This document shows, piece by piece, positions 1 to 6,022 of a stretch of 12,910 nucleotides of DNA. The first letter of the stretch is position 1. Each line of letters begins with the position of its first letter. The notes beneath the pieces were generated by a model. It was not told where the DNA came from. It made no database searches and saw only the letters and a program-made list of their open reading frames with translations. The position numbers were made by a program, and so were the translations under genes. The DNA is taken from NCBI GenBank assembly GCA_021821425.1, contig JAKACL010000058.1:1-12910 (forward strand), given 5' to 3'. Source of the stretch: Pseudomonadota bacterium. Its GTDB lineage: Bacteria; Pseudomonadota; Gammaproteobacteria; Burkholderiales; Thiobacillaceae.

Positions 1-111
1 GTGCGGATTCATATAACCCAGCCACGACCACAGCAAGATACCCAGCCAGGGACGTTTGAAAACAAACGGCAGCAAGCTGAAAATAACGCCGGTAACGAAA
101 AGGTCTCTCAT
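1..111 (-). CDS. Exosortase A-associated O-glycosylation ligase/polymerase-like membrane protein (5' end only)
   Basis: The reverse complement of 1-111 opens with ATG and stays open for 37 codons to the window edge. It begins MRDLFVTGVIFSLLPFVF and continues with KRPWLGILLWSWLGYMNPH. The hydrophobic stretch at about residues 4-18 looks like a first membrane helix, followed by a short basic turn (K19, R20) and a second hydrophobic segment. This N-terminus resembles the Wzy/WaaL-like 'probable O-glycosylation ligase, exosortase A-associated' family, and the end of an exosortase A glycan cluster is a common place for that gene. The ATG overlaps the TGA of the formyltransferase gene (ATGA at 108-111), so it is probably translationally coupled to it. 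GC is about 50% over these 111 bases, lower than in the neighbours. The family assignment rests on a short N-terminus and position. That a coding region starts here is quite secure. Confidence 0.72.
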   Translation of the reverse strand, partial: MRDLFVTGVIFSLLPFVFKRPWLGILLWSWLGYMNPH

Positions 112-938
112 GGCTTCCGCGTCCCCATTGTTTCAGGATTGAACCAGCGGACGCGTCGAGGCAAGTCCACGCCAGCCAGCATCCCGGATGCCAGGCGCGC
201 GGCCAGCGACCGCTCGTGACGCAGGCCACGGTCCTTGACCTGATACAGGCGGCCCTTGCCGCTCTGCGTCATGCCGAGCTGTTCGCCTTGCGCCAGTTTT
301 GCCACGGCTTCAGCATAGACCTCCGAGCTGTCCTGCACCGCGCGCCAGAACAGCACCAGTTCACTGTCGCCCTCGCGCACTTCCGGGCTGACATGCGCGA
401 TCAGGCGGCCGGTGTCGATGCCGGCGTCGATGTAATGCAGGGTGCAGCCGATCTTTTCCGGCTCGCCGTTGTAAAGCGCCCAGAAGGTACAGTCGGCCCC
501 GCGGTATTCGGGCGACAGGCCGCCATGCAGGTTGACGATGCCGAGACGGCCTTCCTTGAGCAGATCGCCGCGGATCAGCGAGGTGCCGAACACGCAGATC
601 AGATCGGGGGTTAATTCACGCGCCAGTCTGACCACGTCGGGATGGTTGATGTGCGGGACTTCGCGCACCCGTTCGGGATGGTCGAGCCGGGGTTCGCCCT
701 GCGGAAAGAAGAATTTCGCCTCGGGGTTGCCGGTGTAGCGGCGGCGGTCGCGCAGCCAGCGCCAGACCTTGCGAAACAGATTGTCGGGGCGCAGCTTCTT
801 GAGGGTTTTTTTCAGGTTCCATTCGCCGCCGGTTTCCTGCACGATGGCGACCGCTTCGCCAGCGCGGCACAGGGCATTGGCCACATACAGGTGGCGGGCG
901 CTGCGCCCGCACAGGATCATGATTTTCAGCCGGCTCAT
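108..938 (-). CDS. Formyltransferase-fold enzyme (methionyl-tRNA/sugar formyltransferase-like)
   Basis: A 276-residue protein with a formyl_trans_N type fold. It starts with a beta strand (KIMILCGRSARH, about 5-16) and carries the catalytic Asn-x-His as VNLHGGLSPEYRG, with N136 and H138. The third catalytic residue is D175 in IDAGIDTG. These match the Asn-His-Asp triad of 10-formyltetrahydrofolate-dependent formyltransferases. Residues about 41-90 form a basic insertion between the first strands that housekeeping Fmt does not have, and no clear Fmt C-terminal tRNA-binding domain is seen. Sugar N-formyltransferases transfer a formyl group from N10-formyl-THF to an amino sugar, so here it may formylate a glycan residue or its nucleotide-sugar precursor in the cytoplasm. 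The substrate is inferred from context only. The ATG overlaps the stop of the upstream toroid gene (935-938) and has a purine-rich AGGGGG about 8 bases upstream. Confidence 0.88.
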   Translation of the reverse strand: MSRLKIMILCGRSARHLYVANALCRAGEAVAIVQETGGEWNLKKTLKKLRPDNLFRKVWRWLRDRRRYTGNPEAKFFFPQGEPRLDHPERVREVPHINHPDVVRLARELTPDLICVFGTSLIRGDLLKEGRLGIVNLHGGLSPEYRGADCTFWALYNGEPEKIGCTLHYIDAGIDTGRLIAHVSPEVREGDSELVLFWRAVQDSSEVYAEAVAKLAQGEQLGMTQSGKGRLYQVKDRGLRHERSLAARLASGMLAGVDLPRRVRWFNPETMGTRKP

Positions 939-2149
939 CGCGCCAGCCCCCTGGCCGCAGCCGGCACAGTGGGCACGGCGATATTGGCCATATCCATGAT
1001 CAGCGCATCGGCGAAGAACTTGGCTGCCCAGTTGGGGAATTCGAAGCGTGAATATGCGCCCCAGATTGGCGCCGACCCGGGAATTGCCCCGCGCACGATG
1101 GCGTCGTCTTCTTCCAGTCGCTGGGTGCGCTTGACGTAGGCAATCGCGCGCCCGGCCGCATCGCGGTAAGCCTGGTCACCGGTGATCTGTGCCAGGCGCA
1201 GCCAGCACAGCGCCGTTTGCGCGACGCCGGTGACGCAGGCGTAGCGTGCAGTGGGCGTCCAACCGTCGGCGTAGGTGCCGGCCAGCCAGCCATCGCTGCG
1301 CTGTTTTTCCATCAGGCCTTGCGCCGCCTTTTCGGCGGCCTGCAGATAGCGCGCCTCGCCCAGCAGCACCGCCACTTCGATGAAGCCGCGAATGGCGTAG
1401 GCGATGGTGTGGGTGAAGGGATGCCTGTCCGGAACGAAGGCATTGGTGGCGAACCAGCCGCTCGGCGTCTGCTGGCTCAGCGCCCAGTCGAGGTTGCGAC
1501 GCGTCGCCGCAATGAATTCAGGTTCGTTCGCCACCACGCCCATGGCCGCCAGCGCCCATATCGCACGTGTGTTGTAAACGTGCGGTACGCCATGGTGCTC
1601 GAATTGTCGGTAGCAGCCATCCGGGTCCTGCTGCGCCACCAGCCAGTGGCCGGCGCGCACACCCGCTTCAAGACAGTCCTGCCGCCCGAGCGCCGTATAC
1701 CCTGCCACCAGACCGTGCATGATCTGGCCCTGGTTGAAAATGACCGGGTGGCTGCCGGCCTCGCCGAAATGTCCGGGAAAAGCCCCCTCTGCCGTTTGCA
1801 GCGAAAGCTCCCAGTCGATCATCTTGTGGGCGCGATCGATCAGTTCCGGTCGGTCGAGCGGCTCCGCTGCGGCGAGGAAGGTCTCGATGATGTAGCCCGT
1901 GGTTTCAGGATAACTGGGCAGCCAGCCATCCTCGAAGCTCCAGCCGGCTGCGACGCCGCCCTGGTCGGGTTTGTGTTTGCGCACATCCTGCGCGCGGCAC
2001 AGCCAGTCGATGGCGCCGCGCAAGTGGGTACGATGATCGTGTTCGGGCTGCCGGGCTGTCCCGGCAATGTCCTGCACCACCAGGCGCAGGTGGCGCGCCT
2101 GCCAAGGCTTGTAGCGCAGGGGGAGTTGCAGGAGCGATATCGGTTTCAT
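935..2149 (-). CDS. Alpha/alpha-toroid repeat protein (squalene-cyclase/prenyltransferase-like fold), function unknown
   Basis: A 404-residue protein without a signal peptide or membrane segment. A unit recurs every 50-60 residues, pairing a helix with a Q-rich, Gly/aromatic turn. Examples are DWELSLQTAEGAF (112-124), HWLVAQQDPDGCY (168-180), DWALSQQTPSGWF (221-233) and GLMEKQRSDGWL (278-289), with weaker units near 47 and 338. This is the pattern of (alpha/alpha) toroids: squalene/hopene cyclases, prenyltransferase beta subunits, and polysaccharide lyases, epimerases and unsaturated glycosidases. The DXDD acid motif of hopene cyclases is not evident. Conserved-looking segments such as YPETTGYIIETF (80-91) and FTHTIAYAIRGF (245-256) could line an active site. 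In a glycan cluster a role as a lyase, epimerase or glycan-modifying enzyme is more likely than terpene cyclisation, but this is inference. The ATG at 2149 has no good ribosome-binding site and lies 18 bases after the adenylating-enzyme stop in the same frame. Confidence 0.82.
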   Translation of the reverse strand: MKPISLLQLPLRYKPWQARHLRLVVQDIAGTARQPEHDHRTHLRGAIDWLCRAQDVRKHKPDQGGVAAGWSFEDGWLPSYPETTGYIIETFLAAAEPLDRPELIDRAHKMIDWELSLQTAEGAFPGHFGEAGSHPVIFNQGQIMHGLVAGYTALGRQDCLEAGVRAGHWLVAQQDPDGCYRQFEHHGVPHVYNTRAIWALAAMGVVANEPEFIAATRRNLDWALSQQTPSGWFATNAFVPDRHPFTHTIAYAIRGFIEVAVLLGEARYLQAAEKAAQGLMEKQRSDGWLAGTYADGWTPTARYACVTGVAQTALCWLRLAQITGDQAYRDAAGRAIAYVKRTQRLEEDDAIVRGAIPGSAPIWGAYSRFEFPNWAAKFFADALIMDMANIAVPTVPAAARGLAR

Positions 2150-2167
2150 ATGACGGTTCGAATCATT

Positions 2168-3556
2168 TCAGTTAGCCACAGCTTGCTTCAGGGAACCGGC
2201 CAGCGGCACGCGGCTCACCACATAGCGGTGCTTGCCGGAGGCCTCCGGGGGAATGTCGTCCAGCATGCGCACTTCCACGTGCAGCGCATCGCCGAGGCGG
2301 GCACGCAATCCAGCCACCACAGCAGCGTGGGCGGCTTCGTTCCATTCTGCGTTCGGCACGATCTGCACCTCCATGCGGTCGAGCGCATGCTGGATGCATT
2401 TGAATTGTGCAATCCCCGGCACCGCACGCAGCACATAGATCACCGCCAGCGCATGCATCACACGGCCATCGGCGGCGACAACGAAGTCGGTCTGCCGCCC
2501 CGTCACCTCGGCGATCACGTGCAGCCCCTGTCCGCCCGCAGCCGGCTCTGCGGACACGCGCAGCACATCGCCCGTCCGATAACGGATGAAGGGCTGGGCC
2601 GCTGAAGTCAGGCCGGTGATCACGGCCTCGCCCGCCTCGCCCGGTGCCACCGGCTGGCCAGCCGCATCGAGCACCTCGACAAGATGGCTCTCGCTCATCA
2701 GCAGCATCTGCCCGCCCGGCGCCTCGTGCGCGGTGAAACCGATGTCGCGGCTGCCGAATTCGTTCGCCACCGGTGCGCCGAATACGCGGGCGATCAGTTC
2801 ACGCTGGTGCGGATACAGCGGTTCTCCGGTGGTGCACACCACACGCAACCCCGGCATGCGCAGCGGACGCTGCCTGGCCTCGGCATGCGCCGCCAGCAGC
2901 GCGACACTCGATGCATAGCCGTATACGCATCGGGGCTGCCAGGCCTGCAACGCGTCGAGATACCCATCCATGCGCTCGGGTGACATGGCAAAGGCGTTCA
3001 GCACCAACTGGTTGACCAGCCGGTCACGCAGGGTCTTGATGCGGTCGGTCTTGTTGAGTTCGACCGGTGCGCCCCACAGATAGGCCTCGCGATCGCCCGG
3101 CTGCAGGCCCCACCAGCGGCGGGCACGCATGCGCCCCGCGGCATCCGAAGCCTGGCGCGTGCGGCCGAAGTAGAAAATCAGCGGCTCGCCGCTGGAGCCG
3201 CCCGTGGTGTACTTGAATATGCCACCCGGCGCTTCGCGCCAGACCAGTTGGTCGACGTTATCGCGGGCATCGCGCTTGTTCATCGTCGGCAGGCGGGCCA
3301 GATCGGCGAGCGTTACCCCGCCGGCCTTGACGGCTTCATCAAGCCCGGCCGCACGCAGACGGTCGGCATGCCATGGGCTGTGGGAGAGCGCGCTTTGCAG
3401 CAAGCCGTTGAGGCGGCGGGTTTGGTAATCCTGCATCGCATCGCGCGACAGCCATTGGGTGCGCTCGAGTTCCGCCAGCATCGCGAAGGTGGGGCGGCGC
3501 ATCGCGGCTTCCTGGGCGCGATAAACGCTGCGTGCGAACCAGGCCGGGACACTCAT
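2168..3556 (-). CDS. PaaK/CapK-like adenylate-forming enzyme (phenylacetate-CoA ligase family)
   Basis: A 462-residue protein of the phenylacetate-CoA ligase / CapK branch of the ANL adenylating superfamily. Visible core motifs are the phosphate-binding loop YTTGGSSGEP (116-125), NEFGSRD (265-271, the A5-like motif), IRYRTGD (324-330, A7-like), VTGRQTDFV (351-359, hinge region) and a C-terminal GKHRYVVS (441-448) with the likely catalytic lysine K442. Such enzymes activate a carboxylate with ATP. CapK-type members occur in capsule and exopolysaccharide loci with poorly known substrates. No carrier-protein gene is seen next to it, so the acceptor may be CoA or an amine or hydroxyl on a sugar. 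The open frame extends to 3682, but the ATG at 3556 is chosen because it overlaps the upstream stop as ATGA (3553-3556) and the sequence before it looks like out-of-frame glycosyltransferase coding. This enzyme differs from the dedicated acyl-CoA ligase found in some other exosortase A loci. Confidence 0.88.
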   Translation of the reverse strand: MSVPAWFARSVYRAQEAAMRRPTFAMLAELERTQWLSRDAMQDYQTRRLNGLLQSALSHSPWHADRLRAAGLDEAVKAGGVTLADLARLPTMNKRDARDNVDQLVWREAPGGIFKYTTGGSSGEPLIFYFGRTRQASDAAGRMRARRWWGLQPGDREAYLWGAPVELNKTDRIKTLRDRLVNQLVLNAFAMSPERMDGYLDALQAWQPRCVYGYASSVALLAAHAEARQRPLRMPGLRVVCTTGEPLYPHQRELIARVFGAPVANEFGSRDIGFTAHEAPGGQMLLMSESHLVEVLDAAGQPVAPGEAGEAVITGLTSAAQPFIRYRTGDVLRVSAEPAAGGQGLHVIAEVTGRQTDFVVAADGRVMHALAVIYVLRAVPGIAQFKCIQHALDRMEVQIVPNAEWNEAAHAAVVAGLRARLGDALHVEVRMLDDIPPEASGKHRYVVSRVPLAGSLKQAVAN

Positions 3557-4803
3557 TTGACTGCCAGCGCCGGTTGGCGCGCGGAGGGTTGCATGATGCT
3601 GTCGAACGCCCGCAGCAGCTGCGCCACGCGCTTGTCCCACTGGTTGTCGCGGGCGTAATCGAGGATCGCGGCGCGGTCCCAATCCTTGTCGAGCGCGGCA
3701 TCCAGCGCCTGCTGCAAGGCGGCGCTGTCGCCAAACGGCACGATGCTGCCGAGTTCATCGCGGCACACCACTTCGGCGTTGCCCCCAACATCGGTGGTCA
3801 CGACCGGCAGGCCGCAGGCCATGGCTTCGAGGAAGACATTGGCCCAGCCTTCGTTGCCGGTGGCGAGCACGAACACATCGGCTGCCGACAGCGGCCATTT
3901 GAGGTCGTCCGGCGGCAAGGCACCGAGAAAATGCACGCGGTCAGCCAGCCCCAGACGTGCGACCTGGGCGGCGAGTTCGGCACGGTTATCCCCTTCCGGG
4001 CTCGCGCCGCCGACGATGAGGTAGTGCAAGCCGGGATGGCGCTCAAGCAAGGCCGGCATGAGATCGATGACGCGGTGCATGCCCTTGCGCTCGACCAGCG
4101 CCCCGACCGAGACCAGCACCCTGGCATCCCGCGGCAGGCCGTATTTCTGCCGCGCGGCGTTACGGTCGACCGGCTGGAAGCGAGCGATGTCGATGCCGTT
4201 TCCGACGACTTCGGTGTTGGCCTCGGGCGCGCCCAGCTCGATCGCCAGCCGGCGCAGCGAATCGGACACGGAGAACACCCGGTCGGCCGCTTTCAGCGTG
4301 CGCGACAGCCGCGCACGCAGCACAGGATTGTGGCTGTGCGGCACTTCGGTGCCACGCAGGGTGACGGTCACCGGCAGCTTGAACCAGCGTCCCAGCCGGG
4401 TGGCGGCCTCGCCGTCGGGGTAGGCGAAGTGGGCGTCGATCAGGCGCGCGCCCTGCCGCCTGAGCGTGCGCAGCAAGCCGACGCTTGCCAGTGCCATCGA
4501 CCAGCCGTCGAATCGCCGCAACAGGCCGGGCAGCGCAAGATAACGCGGATGGTAGACGCGGATGCCCTGCTGGATTTCCAGCGCGGGCGCCTGCGGGCGA
4601 TAGCCAGGGCGCACCAGGCGGATCAGCGCCTGGCCGGGAAACCACGGTTGCGGCGAAATCACCGCGAGCGGACGATGATGGGCGACGCGAAACATGCGCT
4701 CGCGGATGAACAGGCCGGCGCCGGGGCGCACCGCGCTGGGAAACAGCGCACTGAACACGACCAGGTCGACACGGTCCGGATCGACGTGCGCCGCCTCAGC
4801 CAA
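3553..4803 (-). CDS. GT4-family glycosyltransferase, exosortase A locus
   Basis: A GT-B fold retaining glycosyltransferase of about 416 residues. The N-terminal acceptor domain opens with VDLVVFSALFPSAVRPGAG. The C-terminal nucleotide-sugar domain contains VGNGIDIARFQP, SVGALVERKGMHRVI and the donor-site motif GNEGWANVFLEAMACG (about 316-331), whose two glutamates form the E-x7-E pattern typical of GT4. It should add a sugar to the lipid-linked glycan on the inner face of the cytoplasmic membrane; donor and acceptor are unknown. The start needs care because no ATG fits. TTG at 4803 has a perfect GGAGG at 4810-4814 with six bases between, while TTG at 4809 directly abuts that GGAGG. I therefore prefer 4803, although 4809 would only add two residues. 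Either start overlaps the end of the upstream glycosyltransferase gene. The gene ends in an ATGA overlap with the adenylating-enzyme gene. Confidence 0.9.
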   Translation of the reverse strand: MAEAAHVDPDRVDLVVFSALFPSAVRPGAGLFIRERMFRVAHHRPLAVISPQPWFPGQALIRLVRPGYRPQAPALEIQQGIRVYHPRYLALPGLLRRFDGWSMALASVGLLRTLRRQGARLIDAHFAYPDGEAATRLGRWFKLPVTVTLRGTEVPHSHNPVLRARLSRTLKAADRVFSVSDSLRRLAIELGAPEANTEVVGNGIDIARFQPVDRNAARQKYGLPRDARVLVSVGALVERKGMHRVIDLMPALLERHPGLHYLIVGGASPEGDNRAELAAQVARLGLADRVHFLGALPPDDLKWPLSAADVFVLATGNEGWANVFLEAMACGLPVVTTDVGGNAEVVCRDELGSIVPFGDSAALQQALDAALDKDWDRAAILDYARDNQWDKRVAQLLRAFDSIMQPSARQPALAVK

Positions 4804-6022
4804 GCGCAACCTCCCCGACCGGTTTCAGCAGGCCTCCGTAGACGCCGCGGTAGCGCGCGACGCTGGCAGCCCAGGTGCGCTCGGTTTCGACGAACTGGCG
4901 GCCGTTTCGCTTCATGCTGTCCCAGCCCTGCTCGTACTTCAGCAGTCCCACCACTTTGCTGGCGAGATCGCCCGCATTTCCGGCATGGAACAGCACGCCG
5001 GTCTTGCCGTCCTGGATCAGTTCCTTGTGACCGCCGACGTCGGAGGCCGCCATCAGACGACCCTGCGCCATCGCTTCCAGCGGTTTCAGGGGCGTGACGA
5101 GCTCTGTCAGCCGCATCCGGTGGCGCGGATAGACCAGCACATCGACCAGGTCGTAATAGCGGTTGACCTCGGCATGCGGCACGCGCCCGGTGAACACCAC
5201 ACGGTCCATCAGGTCGAGCGCCATCACCTGCTGTTTCAGCGCGGCATCCTGCGGCCCGCCGCCGACCAGCAGCACTTTCACATCAGGCACCTGCTTGAGG
5301 ATGGTCGGCAAGGCGGCGATCAGCAGATCGAGACCTTCGTAGGCATAGAACGAGCCGATGAAGCCGAGCACGCGGCTGCTGCCGAGGCCCAGTTTCATTT
5401 TCAGTTCGGGATCGGGCTTGCCGCCCATCTCGAATTGCTCGACGTCGACCGCGTTGGGGATGACGGTAATCTTGTTCGCTGGAATGCCGCGCTCGGCGAG
5501 GTCGCGGCGCAGTCCTTCGCAGATGACGGTGACGGCGTCGGCGTTTTTCACCGCCCAGGTTTCCAGCGCGCGGGTGAGCTTGTAGCGCAGGCTGCCTTCC
5601 CTGGTGCTGCCGTGGTCGACCGCGGCGTCTTCCCAGAAAGCGCGGATTTCATAGACGACCGGGATGCCGAGCGTGCGGCCGACGCGGATCGCCGGCACCG
5701 CGTCGAGCACCGGCGAATGCGCGTGGATAATGTCGGGTTGCAGTTTCCTGGCCAGCGCCAGCAGGCGTTTTTCGATTGCCCCCATCACGGCAAACGGATC
5801 GCCGCCAGGCAGTTTGGCGAACAGGCCGGTCGGTGCGGGCGTGCGAAAGAAATGCAGTCCGTCGGCGTCTTCTTCCGCCACCGTGCAGTTGATCTGCTTG
5901 GGGCCGGAGAGGTGATAGGTCTCCCAGCCCAGCTTGCGCTGGTTGCGCAGGATGGCGGCGCTGCGGAAGGTGTAGCCGGAATGCAGCGGCAGAGTGTGGT
6001 CGAAGACGTGGAGGATTTTCAT
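4796..6022 (-). CDS. Exosortase A-associated GT4 glycosyltransferase (Daro_2416-like)
   Basis: A 408-residue GT-B glycosyltransferase. The N-terminus MKILHVFDHTLPLHSGYTFR (1-20) and the stretch YEIRAFWEDAAVDHG (124-138) closely resemble the exosortase A-associated glycosyltransferase family named after Daro_2416, as I remember it. The C-terminal domain shows IPNAVDVEQF (188-197), GFIGSFYAYEGLDLLI (220-235) and TELVTPLKPLEAMAQG (306-321), where two glutamates occupy the donor-site positions. It is cytoplasmic or membrane-associated and probably adds one sugar of the repeat unit; the sugar is not known. The ATG overlaps the amidotransferase stop (ATGA at 6019-6022), with AGG about five bases upstream of the ATG. 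The gene ends inside the start region of the next glycosyltransferase. Confidence 0.92.
   Translation of the reverse strand: MKILHVFDHTLPLHSGYTFRSAAILRNQRKLGWETYHLSGPKQINCTVAEEDADGLHFFRTPAPTGLFAKLPGGDPFAVMGAIEKRLLALARKLQPDIIHAHSPVLDAVPAIRVGRTLGIPVVYEIRAFWEDAAVDHGSTREGSLRYKLTRALETWAVKNADAVTVICEGLRRDLAERGIPANKITVIPNAVDVEQFEMGGKPDPELKMKLGLGSSRVLGFIGSFYAYEGLDLLIAALPTILKQVPDVKVLLVGGGPQDAALKQQVMALDLMDRVVFTGRVPHAEVNRYYDLVDVLVYPRHRMRLTELVTPLKPLEAMAQGRLMAASDVGGHKELIQDGKTGVLFHAGNAGDLASKVVGLLKYEQGWDSMKRNGRQFVETERTWAASVARYRGVYGGLLKPVGEVALG
4810..4814 (-). promoter_or_regulatory. GGAGG ribosome-binding site deciding a TTG start
   Basis: A full GGAGG on the minus strand lies inside the last codons of the upstream glycosyltransferase gene. 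It stands six bases from TTG at 4803 and zero bases from TTG at 4809. Normal spacing favours 4803 as the start of the downstream glycosyltransferase, which has no usable ATG or GTG at its beginning. Confidence 0.7.

Noticed and set aside
1217..2605. Plus-strand open frame of 462 codons spanning the toroid and adenylase genes
   Set aside because: It crosses the boundary of two genuine minus-strand genes and shows no recognisable motifs.
3557..3682. 42-codon N-terminal extension of the CapK-like enzyme
   Set aside because: It lies wholly within the upstream glycosyltransferase coding region and lacks family-like sequence; the ATG at 3556 forms an ATGA overlap.
3532..5097. Long plus-strand open frame of 521 codons opposite the GT4 gene
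   Set aside because: It is antisense to well-supported glycosyltransferases, has no family-like motifs and is the expected by-product of strong third-position GC bias.
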